Part shown: one piece after another, positions 16,339-24,841 of the stretch
How positions within the stretch are numbered: the stretch's first letter is position 1
Layout: every line of letters begins with the position of its first letter
From: Hymenobacter sp. H14-R3
GTDB lineage: Bacteria; Bacteroidota; Bacteroidia; Cytophagales; Hymenobacteraceae
Length of the DNA stretch: 64,000 nucleotides
Direction: 5' to 3'
Assembly: GCF_030063445.1 (NCBI RefSeq)
Contig: NZ_JASITD010000007.1
Coordinates: forward strand, 1 to 64,000
Notes under the pieces: generated by a model
What the model was told of the DNA's origin: nothing
Seen by the model: the letters and a program-made list of their open reading frames with translations, nothing else
Database searches by the model: none
Made by a program: the position numbers and the translations under genes

Positions 16339-17115
16339 ACTCACACTGGGCTGCTGCGGCTGGGGCTCGTCGGCGGTGCGGCGCGGTGGGTGAATCCAAC
16401 TGCTCACCTTCATTTGCACCACGCCCACCAGCGCTTCCTTGAAAATACCCTTCGACATTTTCGACTGCCCGCGGGTGCGGTCGGTGAAGATGATGGGCAC
16501 CTCCTTAATGCGGAAGCCCAGGCGGTAGGTGAGCCACTTCATCTCAATCTGAAAGGCGTAGCCCACGAAGTGAATGCGGCTCAGGTCGATGGCCCGCAGC
16601 ACCCGCGCCGAGTAGCACTTGAAGCCCGCCGTGGCGTCGTGAATGGGCATGCCGGTGATGAAACGCACGTAGCGGGAGGCGAAATACGACATCAGCACCC
16701 GGCTCATGGGCCAGTTTACCACGTTCACGCCGTCGCTGTAGCGCGAGCCGATGGCCATATCGTAACCCTGCACGGCGCAGGCCTCGCGCAGGCGCAGCAG
16801 GTCCTGCGGGTTGTGCGAAAAGTCGGCATCCATCTCAAACACGTACTCGTAGCCCCGCGCCAGCGCCCACCGAAACCCGAAGATGTAGGCCGTGCCCAGG
16901 CCCTGCTTGCCAGCCCGCTCCTCCAAAAACAGCCGGCCCGCAAACTCAGCCAATAGCCCGCGCACTAGCGCACCCGTGCCGTCGGGCGAGCCATCGTCAA
17001 TTATCAGCACGTGAAAATTAGCCGGGAGCGCAAAAACGGCCCGGATAATAAGCTCCACGTTTTCCCGCTCATTATACGTCGGAATCAGGACCAGTCCGGC
17101 GGCCGTATTACTCAT
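16330..17115 (-). CDS. Polyprenol-phosphate mannosyltransferase (GT2, DPM1-like)
   Basis: A GT2 enzyme of 261 residues when started at the ATG ending at 17115 (MSNTAAGLVLIPTYNERENVE). A longer upstream frame adds a hydrophobic stretch not found in the family. Motifs: IPTYNERENVELIIRAV, the DDGSPDGTGALV nucleotide-sugar loop, and the EMDADFSHNP metal-binding DxD. IGSRYSDGVNVVNWP and DRTRGQSKMS are diagnostic for dolichol/polyprenol-phosphate mannose synthases. No C-terminal GtrA-type membrane domain is present. It makes polyprenyl-P-mannose (or a related hexose) for envelope glycosylation. The last codons lie inside an inverted-repeat arm. Confidence 0.88.
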   Translation of the reverse strand: MSNTAAGLVLIPTYNERENVELIIRAVFALPANFHVLIIDDGSPDGTGALVRGLLAEFAGRLFLEERAGKQGLGTAYIFGFRWALARGYEYVFEMDADFSHNPQDLLRLREACAVQGYDMAIGSRYSDGVNVVNWPMSRVLMSYFASRYVRFITGMPIHDATAGFKCYSARVLRAIDLSRIHFVGYAFQIEMKWLTYRLGFRIKEVPIIFTDRTRGQSKMSKGIFKEALVGVVQMKVSSWIHPPRRTADEPQPQQPSVSVG

Positions 17116-17225
17116 CAGGGGCAAAGATAAGAAGCATAGCAACAGGGTTGCACTGCGAAAATTGGGAAGGAGGAAGATGAAAGTAAAAACAAGAAACGAA
17201 AAATAGGGCCTTGGCAACCAACTTC

Positions 17226-18557
17226 TCACTCTTTATTCCGCATTCCCAGCTCTTCCCCCAGCCGCCGGGCGTACTTCACGCAGTCGGGCACGCTTACGCC
17301 GGCCTGCCAGTTGGCCACCGCTACCACGCCCTGGGCGGCCAGCGGAGCCACGGCCGCCCGCGCATCGGCTAAGTGCTGGTCAAACTGCGGAATGCTCTGC
17401 GGCCAGTAATAGCGCCCTTGCCAGCGCGGCGCGGCGCTAATGCTGTATAGCTGAGCTAGTTCGGTATGCACGGCCGCCAGCTGCGTGGCGGCCGGCTCCT
17501 GGGCCTGCCGTGCAAACTGCGCCCCGCCCACGAAGCTGGTAAACAGCACCTGCCCGGCCGGCACGCGGTCCGGAAACAGCGAGCTGGTCCAGATGGCCCC
17601 GGCCGCGTAGGTGCCCTCCACCTTCGGGTTGAGCGCCCCGAAACCCACCAGCGGGTGCGCCACGGCCGCCCGGTCGTAGGCCGAGTACACGAGCGTCATG
17701 GGCGGGTAGCGCACGGCCGCCAGCGCCGCGGCCGCCGCCGGAAAAATTGGCCCCAGCAGGGTTGCCGCCGCGTAGGTCGGCACGGCCAGCGCCAAGTGTG
17801 AGTAGGCGGCCGGCTGCCGGCTACTGGTAGTTACATAATACTCATTATCAGCGTCTTTATCAATAGTCACTACCGGCTGGTCCAGGTGGTAGCTGGTGAG
17901 CCGCGCCGCCAGCGCATCGGTGAGCACCTGCACGCCGCCGCGCAGCGTGATGGTGCGGCGGCGGCCGCCGGTTTTGGGGCCTTTGGCCAGGCCGCGCAGC
18001 AGCGAGCCGTGCTGGGTTTCGAGGGCCGCCAGCTGCGGAAACGTGAGCGAAAGCAGCAGCTCGGCCGGGTCGCCGGCATAGATGCCCGCCACGAAGGGGT
18101 TAACGGCGTACTGCACCACCTCGGGCCCGAAGTGGCGCTCAAAAAAAGCGGCTACCGTTTCGCCCGGCACGGGGGGCGCGGGCCGGCGCAGCAGCTCACT
18201 CAGCAGCCGCAGCTTGGTGCGCAGGCTAAAAAAACCGCTGGCCAGCAGCGCGGGCGGCGAACCCGGCAGCGCCCGGTACTGGCCGCCGCGCAGCACAAAG
18301 CGGTGCTGGCTCACCGGGGCCGCCTCCTGAATATGGTCTTGCAGGCCCAGCTCCAGCAGTAGCTCTTCCAGCTCGGCGCTCAGCAGCAGCGAATTGGGGC
18401 CGGCCTCCAGCTGGTAGCCTTCGGGGGCCAGGGGTGAGAGCAGGTTGCCGCCCGGCCGCGCGCTGGCCTCAAAGAGGTCGTAGGCAACGCCCGCTTTTTG
18501 GAGGTAGTAGGCGAGCGTGAGGCCCGTGAGGCCGCCGCCGATGATGGCAATGCGCAT
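17226..18557 (-). CDS. hemG: Protoporphyrinogen oxidase
   Basis: A FAD-dependent oxidase of 443 residues started at the ATG ending at 18557, directly before the Rossmann motif MRIAIIGGGLTGLTLAYYL. Further motifs are FEASARPGGNLLSP (FAD), YQLEAGPNSLL (typical PPOX ExGP), AVNPFVAGIYAGDPAELL and the C-terminal VAVANWQAGVSVPDCV FAD-binding end. It oxidises protoporphyrinogen IX (or coproporphyrinogen III in the alternative pathway) during heme synthesis at the membrane. No other heme gene is adjacent. The ppm gene lies 110 bases downstream on the same strand. Confidence 0.9.
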   Translation of the reverse strand: MRIAIIGGGLTGLTLAYYLQKAGVAYDLFEASARPGGNLLSPLAPEGYQLEAGPNSLLLSAELEELLLELGLQDHIQEAAPVSQHRFVLRGGQYRALPGSPPALLASGFFSLRTKLRLLSELLRRPAPPVPGETVAAFFERHFGPEVVQYAVNPFVAGIYAGDPAELLLSLTFPQLAALETQHGSLLRGLAKGPKTGGRRRTITLRGGVQVLTDALAARLTSYHLDQPVVTIDKDADNEYYVTTSSRQPAAYSHLALAVPTYAAATLLGPIFPAAAAALAAVRYPPMTLVYSAYDRAAVAHPLVGFGALNPKVEGTYAAGAIWTSSLFPDRVPAGQVLFTSFVGGAQFARQAQEPAATQLAAVHTELAQLYSISAAPRWQGRYYWPQSIPQFDQHLADARAAVAPLAAQGVVAVANWQAGVSVPDCVKYARRLGEELGMRNKE

Positions 18558-18652
18558 ATTTTTAAGCTGTTTGCTGATGGCCGCTAGCTGATAGCTTTGT
18601 GCCGGCGGGCAGTGAAGAAACAAGCAGCTGCCCGCCCTAATTAGCTAATCCG

Positions 18653-19162
18653 ATGAATAAAGCAGTTTTTCTGGACCGCGACGGCGTGCTCAACGAGGAA
18701 ATGGGCGACTACGTCTGGACGCCCGAGCGCTTCCGCATCTGCCCCGGCGTGCCCGAGAGCCTGGCCCGCCTCAAAGCCGCCGGCTACTACCTGGTGGTGG
18801 TAACCAACCAGGCCGGCATCGCCAAAGGCCTCTACACCCGTGCCGACGTGCTGGCCTGCCACGAAATTTTGCAGCAAGCCTGTGGCTATCAGCTCGATGC
18901 GCTCTATATGTCCGAAAGCTATCCCTCGGTAAGCGAGTCTATCTTTCGCAAGCCCGACTCGGGGATGCTGGAAAAAGCAATGGCCCGCTACCACCTCGAC
19001 CCTGCCCAGTGCTGGCTGGTAGGCGACCGCGCCCGCGACATGCAGGCCGGCGCCCAGCTGGGCGTGCGCGGCATCTTGGTTGGCCACTCGGAGCTCATAG
19101 CTTACTCGCCCCGAGTGGCTGATTTACAGGCCGCTACGGAGCTCATCTTAATCAATGGGTGA
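18653..19162 (+). CDS. HAD-IIIA phosphatase, GmhB/histidinol-phosphatase-like
   Basis: A 169-residue HAD hydrolase with the nucleophile motif FLDRDGVLNEE (Asp8, Asp10), VVTNQAGIAKG (motif II), RKPDSGMLEKA (Lys of motif III) and WLVGDRARDMQAG (motif IV acidic pair). The size and motifs match D-glycero-D-manno-heptose 1,7-bisphosphate phosphatase. The four Cys/His of the GmhB zinc loop are not visible, so the substrate may be another sugar phosphate or histidinol phosphate. No LPS-heptose gene lies next to it. Confidence 0.85.
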   Translation: MNKAVFLDRDGVLNEEMGDYVWTPERFRICPGVPESLARLKAAGYYLVVVTNQAGIAKGLYTRADVLACHEILQQACGYQLDALYMSESYPSVSESIFRKPDSGMLEKAMARYHLDPAQCWLVGDRARDMQAGAQLGVRGILVGHSELIAYSPRVADLQAATELILING

Positions 19163-19216
19163 GTTGGTGAATGAGTTGTAAATAAGTGAATTGCAAGGCC
19201 TGCTAGTAAAACTCAC

Positions 19217-20125
19217 TCATTGATAAAAAGAGGCCAAGGCAGCTAGTAGCTGTGGGTATTCGTAGGTAAAGCCCTGGTCGATAACCTTATCGGCGCTCAC
19301 GCGCTGCGAGCCGAGCACGATTTCGCTCATCTCGCCCATGGCCAGCTTCAGGCCGAAGGCCGGGACTTTGGGCAGCAGCAGCGGGCGGTGCATTACTTGA
19401 GCGAGGGTTTCGGTAAACTCCTGGTTGGTGACGGGGTTAGGGGCCACGGCGTTGTATTCGCCCTGCCAGCGTACGTCTTCTGCCATTTGCACCAGTATGC
19501 GGCACAGGTCGTCGAGGTGCACCCAGCTCATGTATTGCCGGCCCGAGCCGAGCGGTGCGCCCGCGCCGTAGCGCACGGTTTTGGCTATGGGCACCAGCGC
19601 CCCGCCCTCGGGGCTCAGCACAATGCCGATGCGCGGCAGCACCACGCGCAGCCCCAGCTCGCCTACGCGCCGGGCGGCGGCTTCCCACTGAATGACTACA
19701 TCGGCCAAAAAGTCGTCGGCCGGGGCAGCATTGGGGGAGTCTTCGTGTAAAATCTCATCGCCCCGGTCGCCGTAAATGCCAATGGCTGAGGCCGATAGCA
19801 GCGTACGTACGTGGTGGCCCGGCTTGCTCAGCTCGCGGTGCAGCAGCTCCAGGCCATCGAGGCGCGAGCGTAGAATCTCGTGCTTGCGCTCGGGCGTCCA
19901 CTTGCCGTCGGCCACGCCGCTGCCGGCCAGGTTCACAATGCAATCGGCGTAGGGCACGGCGGCGGGGTCGATGGTGCCCGCCTGCAAGTCCCAGCCAAAA
20001 AGCCGGAAGTGGCTGGCCTTCTGAGGCTCCCGCGTGAGCAGGGCCACTTCGTGGCCGCCATCAAGAAGCAGCTCGGCCAGCCGCTGTCCAATCATGCCCG
20101 TACCGCCGGTGATGAGGATTTTCAT
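19217..20125 (-). CDS. TIGR01777-family SDR epimerase
   Basis: An extended SDR protein of 302 residues started at the ATG ending at 20125 (MKILITGGTGMIGQRLAELL). It shows the Rossmann GxxGxxG, then IVNLAGSGVADGKWTPERKHEILRSR, which is characteristic of TIGR01777 (SulA/YfcH-like), LLSASAIGIYGDRGDE with catalytic Ser/Tyr positions, and WVHLDDLC. The C-terminal DUF1731 part (residues 250-300) is present. Biochemical function is unknown for most members. A repetitive AT-rich leader with GTTGCTCGTTTT-like tandem copies lies upstream (20127-20166). Confidence 0.88.
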   Translation of the reverse strand: MKILITGGTGMIGQRLAELLLDGGHEVALLTREPQKASHFRLFGWDLQAGTIDPAAVPYADCIVNLAGSGVADGKWTPERKHEILRSRLDGLELLHRELSKPGHHVRTLLSASAIGIYGDRGDEILHEDSPNAAPADDFLADVVIQWEAAARRVGELGLRVVLPRIGIVLSPEGGALVPIAKTVRYGAGAPLGSGRQYMSWVHLDDLCRILVQMAEDVRWQGEYNAVAPNPVTNQEFTETLAQVMHRPLLLPKVPAFGLKLAMGEMSEIVLGSQRVSADKVIDQGFTYEYPQLLAALASFYQ

Positions 20126-20126
20126 A

Positions 20127-20240
20127 GTTGCTCGTTTTTTGTTGCTCATTTTTCGTTGCTCGTTTTCGCATTCGCTTCATAAGCAGCGAGTTGGGCTACT
20201 GTAACAACGAAAAATAAAAAACGCGCAACGGAAAACGAAA
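20127..20240. repeat. Short tandem GTTGCTCGTTTT-like repeats with partial inverted copy
   Basis: Three roughly 14-base copies (GTTGCTCGTTTT, GTTGCTCATTTT, GTTGCTCGTTTT) follow each other at 20127-20166. AACAACGAAAAATAAAAAAC and CGCAACGGAAAACGAAAA form partial inverted complements at about 20201-20240. The stretch sits between the folE stop and the epimerase start (both minus strand) and may form a hairpin terminator for folE. Confidence 0.5.
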
Positions 20241-20241
20241 A

Positions 20242-20946
20242 TTACTTCCCAATCTGGCGTAAAAACTCACTGCGTAACGTACTGTCTTCTAGGAACTTGC
20301 CTCCGTACTCGCTGGTGATAGTCGAGCTGCTGGTATCGTTCACGCCGCGGCTCATCACGCAGAGGTGGTCGGCCTCGATGAGCACGGCCACATCGTCGGT
20401 GCCCAGGCTTTGGCGCAGGTGCTCGGCCACTTGGCGCGTGAGGCGCTCCTGCACCTGGGGCCGGCGGGCGTAGTACTGCACTACGCGGTTGAGCTTACTA
20501 AGCCCAACTACGTGTTTGCCAGGCAAGTAGGCTATGTGCGCCTTGCCAATAATGGGCACGAAGTGGTGCTCACAGCACGAAAACAGCGTAATATCGCGCT
20601 CCACCAGCAGCTGCTGGTACTGGTAGCGGTTTTCAAACAGCCGTACCTCGGGCCGGTGCGCCGGGTCGAGGCCCTTAAACCACTCTTGCACAAACATTTT
20701 GGCCACCCGCTGGGGGGTGCCGGCCAGGCTATCGTCCGTTAGGTCGAGACCCAGCTCGTGCATAATGGCGCGGAAGTGGCCGCTGATGGCCGCAATCTTT
20801 TCGTCGTCGCTCTGGTCAAAGGCGTCGGCGCGCAACGGGGTGCGCAGGCCGGCGGGCAGGTGCTGGTCGGGGCCGTGGTCGGCGGGGCCGTCGGCGGCCG
20901 GCGTGCCCGGCAGGGGCATCACCAGCGCGGCAGAATTATTCTCCAT
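20242..20946 (-). CDS. folE: GTP cyclohydrolase I
   Basis: A 234-residue enzyme with the start chosen at the ATG ending at 20946 (MENNSAALV...). The frame has four more upstream codons, which are possible but overlap further into queD. The catalytic region shows the zinc ligands Cys in FSCCEHHFVPIIGKAHIAYLP and His/Cys in DHLCVMSRGV, plus GLSKLNRVVQYYARRPQVQERLT. This is typical FolE from about residue 55 on; the first 50 residues are a variable extension. It converts GTP to dihydroneopterin triphosphate for folate, pterin or queuosine. It overlaps the QueD/PTPS gene by 11 bases, so translation is probably coupled and the product likely feeds QueD. Confidence 0.95.
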   Translation of the reverse strand: MENNSAALVMPLPGTPAADGPADHGPDQHLPAGLRTPLRADAFDQSDDEKIAAISGHFRAIMHELGLDLTDDSLAGTPQRVAKMFVQEWFKGLDPAHRPEVRLFENRYQYQQLLVERDITLFSCCEHHFVPIIGKAHIAYLPGKHVVGLSKLNRVVQYYARRPQVQERLTRQVAEHLRQSLGTDDVAVLIEADHLCVMSRGVNDTSSSTITSEYGGKFLEDSTLRSEFLRQIGK

Positions 20947-21349
20947 AGTATTCCACAAAATTACGGTCCGTTTCGTGCAGGGTCACGGCCAGCGTGAGCG
21001 GAGCCGGCAACACGGCCCGTAGCCGCCGCCAAATAACCATAGCGATATTTTCGGCCGTCGGATTCAGCTTGCTAAACTCCTCCGTATCGAGGTTTAGATT
21101 GCGGTGGTCGAAGGGCTGCAAAACTTGCACTTTGATTAGCTCGCTAAGCTGCTTCAAATCAAAAACATACCCCGTATCGGGGTCCACTTCGCCGGTGAGG
21201 CGCACGGTGAGGTTGTAGTTGTGGCCGTGGTAATTGGGGTTGTTGCACTTACCAAAAACCTGCTGATTACGGGCGCTATCCCAGGCGGGATTGTGGAGCC
21301 GGTGGGCCGCGTTGAAGTGTTCGGAGCGGCAGATAGTGAGCTGGGGCAT
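20936..21349 (-). CDS. queD: 6-carboxy-/6-pyruvoyl-tetrahydropterin synthase (QueD/PTPS)
   Basis: A 137-residue enzyme starting at the ATG ending at 21349 (MPQLTICRSEHFNAAHRLHN). It has zinc ligands in HFNAAHRL and YHGHNYNL, a catalytic Cys in FGKCNNPNYHGH, DPDTGYVFDLKQL, FDHRNLN, and the pterin-anchoring Glu in LHETDRNFVEYY. It acts on the FolE product, and the folE gene overlaps its 3' end. The CNNPN context is more like PTPS (tetrahydropterin) than E. coli QueD, so the end product could be tetrahydrobiopterin-like or queuosine precursor. The other queuosine genes are not here. Confidence 0.9.
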   Translation of the reverse strand: MPQLTICRSEHFNAAHRLHNPAWDSARNQQVFGKCNNPNYHGHNYNLTVRLTGEVDPDTGYVFDLKQLSELIKVQVLQPFDHRNLNLDTEEFSKLNPTAENIAMVIWRRLRAVLPAPLTLAVTLHETDRNFVEYYGE

Positions 21350-21480
21350 GGGCGTTAAAACCAGTGGTGCGGGCATTTGTTGAGCCCGCCAGCCCGCGGT
21401 ACGGGATAGGACTTAACAAATAAAAAATTTACTAAGTAAAAAAAACGACTAGATAGCTAATACAGTTGCAACAAACTGCT

Positions 21481-21488
21481 TAAATTTG
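21481..21488 (+). promoter_or_regulatory. Candidate Bacteroidota -7 box
   Basis: TAAATTTG matches TAnnTTTG, 73 bases before the ATG of the coiled-coil protein gene and in an AT-rich leader. A clear -33 TTG at the standard spacing is not obvious. Confidence 0.35.
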
Positions 21489-21560
21489 GGCTGTCAGAGG
21501 GCTAACCCAGTCTCATTTCTTTGTTTTCAACATCCTTACTACCTCTTGTTTATTCTACCA

Positions 21561-22268
21561 ATGAAACGAAACATACTCTTCTTTCTGCTATTGTTGCTGG
21601 GCACACTGCAGGTTTCGGCGCAGCGCTCGCCCGTTGATGAGTCGGACCAAAACATCGGCAATATTCCGCGCAAAGGTCAGCGCGTGAGCTTGCAGCTCGA
21701 CAACAAGCGGGTGGAAACTTCCTGGATAAAGCAGCTCAACGAGCAGTTTCCGGGTAAAGTGAAGAACAACAAGGGCATTATTACGATGGAAGGGGTTACG
21801 ATTCCGGACATTTCGCCCACGCCCGTGCGCATCATCAGCCGCGTAGATGCCTTGCCTACCGGCACCGGCGTGTGGTGGAGCATCGACCTGGGCAATGCCT
21901 ACCTGGGCCAGGCCTCGACCCCGGCGCAGTGGAAGGCCGGCGAGAAGTACCTGAAGGACTTTGCCCGCTCGATGTACCGCGAAGACTTGGTGGCGCAGAT
22001 TACCGACGCCGAAAAGTCGCTGGTAAATTCGCAGAACAGCCACATGTCGGTTATCAGCAAGTCGGACGCCATCAAGAAGGAAATCGAGAAGAACAAGGCC
22101 CGCAAGCTGGAAATTCAGCAGCAGCTAGCCGCCAACGCAGCCGAATTGCAGCAGCTTAACAACCAGGTTGATACCAACCTGAAAGAGCAGGAAGCCGCCC
22201 GCGCCGACATCGTCAACATGCGCGTGTCGCTGGAGGCCGTGAAGGAGCGCATGAGCAAGATTGAGTAG
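21561..22268 (+). CDS. Secreted coiled-coil protein, unknown function
   Basis: A protein of 235 residues when started at the ATG at 21561, which opens a perfect signal peptide (MKRNILFFLLLLLGTLQVSAQ). The frame extends 25 codons upstream without a plausible leader. Residues 25-130 form a globular part with alternating strands (QRVSLQLDNKRVETSWIKQLNEQF...IITMEGVTIPDIS). Residues 150-235 are a long Lys/Glu/Gln-rich coiled coil (KKEIEKNKARKLEIQQQLAANAAELQQLNNQ). It is probably periplasmic. I do not recognise the family. A strong terminator follows 22 bases after the stop. Confidence 0.75.
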   Translation: MKRNILFFLLLLLGTLQVSAQRSPVDESDQNIGNIPRKGQRVSLQLDNKRVETSWIKQLNEQFPGKVKNNKGIITMEGVTIPDISPTPVRIISRVDALPTGTGVWWSIDLGNAYLGQASTPAQWKAGEKYLKDFARSMYREDLVAQITDAEKSLVNSQNSHMSVISKSDAIKKEIEKNKARKLEIQQQLAANAAELQQLNNQVDTNLKEQEAARADIVNMRVSLEAVKERMSKIE

Positions 22269-22290
22269 CCTGCCCGGCATTAGTAAACGA

Positions 22291-22320
22291 AACCCCACCG
22301 GCTGCCGGTGGGGTTTTTTT
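22291..22320 (+). terminator. Rho-independent terminator
   Basis: AACCCCACCG and CGGTGGGGTT form a 10-bp stem around GCTGC, followed by at least seven T. It ends the coiled-coil protein gene. Confidence 0.9.
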
Positions 22321-22411
22321 ATTGGCCCAGGGCTAACCCCGGCGCGCTGCCTTGCGTTGAGGACTCGGACAGGCCCCTTGGCCTGCCCATTCAAATTTCC
22401 CAAGCTGCATC

Positions 22412-22813
22412 ATGGAAAAGACCGAAGTTCAACACCAAGTACACCTGGAAGGTGCTATCAAACTCCTCACCGGCGACCTCAGCGAAGAGGCAAACCGCGC
22501 TGGTACCGACAACCACTTTCAGCGCTGGATTGAGGACCTGAAGGCAGCCAACAACCCCGAGTTTCACAAGCTGGTAGTAGACCTGCAGGATTTGAAAGCG
22601 CTGATGAACAGCGGCACCTACGACGGCAAGCAGGTAGGTAGCCTGCTGCACCGCTTGGGCAACGAAACCGCCCGCACCGCCAGCTTTGCCGATGGCAACA
22701 CCCGCACGCACGTGGAGAAGCTGGCCGCTGCCCTGCTCGCCGCCGCCGGCCAGTTGCAAGGCTCGGATTCGACGCCCGCCGAAGACCTCAAAAACGACAA
22801 CAAAAACGCGTAG
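22412..22813 (+). CDS. Small helical cytosolic protein, unknown
   Basis: A 133-residue protein without signal peptide or membrane segment. It appears entirely alpha-helical (VHLEGAIKLLTGDLSEEANRAG, HFQRWIEDLKAANNPEFHKLVVDLQDLK...). Composition and codon use match the neighbours and it has its own terminator (22841-22882), so it is probably a real gene. I do not recognise a family. Confidence 0.75.
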   Translation: MEKTEVQHQVHLEGAIKLLTGDLSEEANRAGTDNHFQRWIEDLKAANNPEFHKLVVDLQDLKALMNSGTYDGKQVGSLLHRLGNETARTASFADGNTRTHVEKLAAALLAAAGQLQGSDSTPAEDLKNDNKNA

Positions 22814-22840
22814 TTTTTGCTGGTTAGTTAAGATTGAAGA

Positions 22841-22882
22841 GCAGCCTTCCCGCGCCATCAGGCTGGGGGAGGCTGCTTTTTT
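22841..22882 (+). terminator. Rho-independent terminator
   Basis: GCAGCCT at 22841-22847 pairs with AGGCTGC at 22870-22876 and is followed by six T, just downstream of the small helical protein gene. Confidence 0.8.
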
Positions 22883-22935
22883 GCATGGTGCTGGTTTTGG
22901 CTTGTTTATTGTAAGTATTTGTTCATCTGAGGGTT

Positions 22936-23868
22936 ATGAAAATAGTCACTTTTTCTTCGTTGCCCGCAACGGCCCGTGCCCAGCTACTGGCCCAGGTGCC
23001 GGCTACTAGCCAGGTAGTGCTGGCGGCCGGGCTGCCCGCTGCTGCGCAGGCCGCCGCCCTGCGCGAGGCAGCGGTACTATTCGGCAACCCGGCGCCCGAG
23101 CTACTAGCTCAGGAACTGCCCCACCTGCGGCTGTGGCAGCTCGACTCGGCCGGGTTTGATAAGTACCAGGGCCTGGCGGTGGCCGCGCCGGTGTGCAACA
23201 TGGGCGATTATTTTGCCTGGCCCTGCGCCGAAACAATGGTAGCGGGCCTGCTGGCCCTCTACCGCGCCGTGCCCGAGCTGGCCCGCCTGCAAGCCGCGCA
23301 GCAGTGGGTGGGCGCGCCCATCAGGGGGCGCATGGGGCTGCTGCGTGGTAAGCGGGTGGTTATTTTGGGGGCGGGCACCATTGGGCAGGCGGTGCGGCAA
23401 CAGCTCAGCGGGTTTGGCTGCGTGGTGCAGCTACTGGCCCGCACCGACCCGCAGGCCCAGTTGCACTCGCGCCAGGAACTAGCCGCTGCACTGCCCCAAA
23501 CGGACATTGTAGTGAACTGCCTGCCCGGCAGTGCCGAAGGCTTTTTCTCGGCCGACCTCATCGCGGCCATGGCCCCCGGCAGCTTCTACGCTAGCGTGGG
23601 CCGCGGCAATACCACCGACGAGCCCGCCCTTATCGCGGCGCTGCAAGCCGGCCACCTCGGCGGGGCCGTGCTCGACGTAACGGCCACCGAGCCGCTGCCG
23701 GCCGGCCACCCCCTTTGGGCGCTGCCCAATGTGCTGCTCACCCAGCACACCGGCGGCGGCCAGCCCGCCGAAGCCGAGGGCAAAGTAGCCCAGCTGCTTC
23801 GCAACCTGGGCCACCTGCAAGCCGGTGAGCCGCTGGAAAACGTGGTGCAGCTGGCGCAGGGGTATTGA
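22936..23868 (+). CDS. D-2-hydroxyacid dehydrogenase (glyoxylate/hydroxypyruvate reductase-like)
   Basis: A 310-residue NAD(P)-dependent enzyme. The cofactor domain shows VVILGAGTIGQAVRQQL (about 134-150, GxGxxG) and DIVVNCLPGSAEGFFSADLIAAM. Further on come SVGRGN (the Arg-containing catalytic loop), the Glu in VLDVTATEPLPAGHPLW and the catalytic His in LTQHTGG. This matches the D-isomer-specific 2-hydroxyacid dehydrogenase family. The substrate is unknown: hydroxypyruvate/glyoxylate is the common choice, but phosphoglycerate is unlikely because there is no ACT domain. It is convergent with the helical protein at 24047, with a family A hairpin and a microsatellite between. Confidence 0.88.
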   Translation: MKIVTFSSLPATARAQLLAQVPATSQVVLAAGLPAAAQAAALREAAVLFGNPAPELLAQELPHLRLWQLDSAGFDKYQGLAVAAPVCNMGDYFAWPCAETMVAGLLALYRAVPELARLQAAQQWVGAPIRGRMGLLRGKRVVILGAGTIGQAVRQQLSGFGCVVQLLARTDPQAQLHSRQELAAALPQTDIVVNCLPGSAEGFFSADLIAAMAPGSFYASVGRGNTTDEPALIAALQAGHLGGAVLDVTATEPLPAGHPLWALPNVLLTQHTGGGQPAEAEGKVAQLLRNLGHLQAGEPLENVVQLAQGY

Positions 23869-23898
23869 GGTGGGGAAGGAGTGGTTGAATAAAATAAA

Positions 23899-24005
23899 TG
23901 TCATGCTGACGAAGGAAGCACCTCAGGTGAGGTAGTAATTCCAATCGTTTACCGGTTGATTTTACTACTCCGCACAAGATGCTTCCTTCGTCAGTATGAC
24001 GTTCT
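23899..24005. repeat. Dispersed hairpin element, family A, copy 4
   Basis: TGTCATGCTGACGAAGGAAGC at the left is inverted at the right as GCTTCCTTCGTCAGTATGACG, with inner arms around GGTAGTAATTCCAATCG and the partly complementary TTTTACTACTCCGCACAAGAT. It ends directly where the TCAC microsatellite begins. It lies between convergent genes. Confidence 0.82.
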
Positions 24006-24006
24006 T

Positions 24007-24056
24007 TCACTCACTCACTCACTCACTCACTCACTCACTCACTCACTCACTCACTC
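24007..24056. repeat. TCAC microsatellite (about 12 copies)
   Basis: Twelve uninterrupted copies of TCAC followed by TC. On the minus strand it reads GAGTGAGTGA and supplies the stop codon (24047-24049) and last codon of the helical protein gene. It directly abuts the end of the family A hairpin. Tetranucleotide runs this long are prone to slippage, but slippage beyond the stop would change only the 3' untranslated region. Confidence 0.95.
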
Positions 24057-24577
24057 GCCAGCTGCTTGGCTGGTTTCTGGAGCAGTTCGGCAGCCTCGGC
24101 ATCGGTGAGGACGCGGGCTTCGGTTTCGCCGTCGGGGAAGAGGAGGCGGGCGGTGGCTTGGCGCAGGTCGTCGAGGCGGGCCAGGGCATTGGCTACGGTG
24201 GAGTTGGCTTCGAGGCGGGCCAGCAGGCCACTGGCGCGGGCGGCTTGAAACAGCTTTTCGAGCACGAAGGGCAGCACCCAGCCGGCGATATTGGTCATAA
24301 ATACTCCGCGCAGGCCAATGCGCAGCAGTAGCCGGGCCGCCATGCGCTCCAGCAGAATGGCGCGGGCGGCAGGCAGGGCTTTATCGGCCAGGAAATCGGC
24401 TACCAGCCGGGCGTGGCCGCTCTGGATTTCAGCGCGCAGCACTTCCTGCACTGCGTCGAGGGTGCGCTGGGCTACTTGCCGAAACAGGCGGCCGGTTTGC
24501 CAGGCGCGCAGGCCGGTTTGGCGGGCGGCCGCCAGCACGTGGCCGGGTAGGTTATCGGGAAGCGAAAAATATTTCAT
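24047..24577 (-). CDS. Hypothetical helical protein ending in a microsatellite
   Basis: A 176-residue, mostly helical protein, with a mildly hydrophobic segment near residues 93-108 (VFMTNIAGWVLPFVLEKLF) that might associate with the membrane. No signal peptide. The composition is Ala/Leu/Arg-rich like its neighbours. I do not recognise the family. Its last codons (LASE, stop) run into the GAGT microsatellite. The start is the ATG ending at 24577. Confidence 0.68.
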   Translation of the reverse strand: MKYFSLPDNLPGHVLAAARQTGLRAWQTGRLFRQVAQRTLDAVQEVLRAEIQSGHARLVADFLADKALPAARAILLERMAARLLLRIGLRGVFMTNIAGWVLPFVLEKLFQAARASGLLARLEANSTVANALARLDDLRQATARLLFPDGETEARVLTDAEAAELLQKPAKQLASE

Positions 24578-24841
24578 GAATGGAAGTAAAACCAGCCGCT
24601 TGGCTGTGCTTAGATACGGCCGGCCGGGCTTTTGGATGATGCGCCGGCTGCCGTGCGATGGGCGTAAAAAGCAATGCCTTAAGTATAAGCAAATTATCTA
24701 TAAGTAGTACGGTGTCTTTAAAGGAGTGGAAACCTAGCTATCCTTCCACGTGTTACCGGGGCGCTTCGGTGCCAAACAGCCTGCGAAGCATCTCTGGGAG
24801 GCACTCTTTTACTGCCGCTTCCGTCCGATTTTCCACCCACC

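Noticed and set aside
24007..24056. TCAC run as a possible CRISPR-like array
   Set aside because: Four-base units without spacers; a simple microsatellite.
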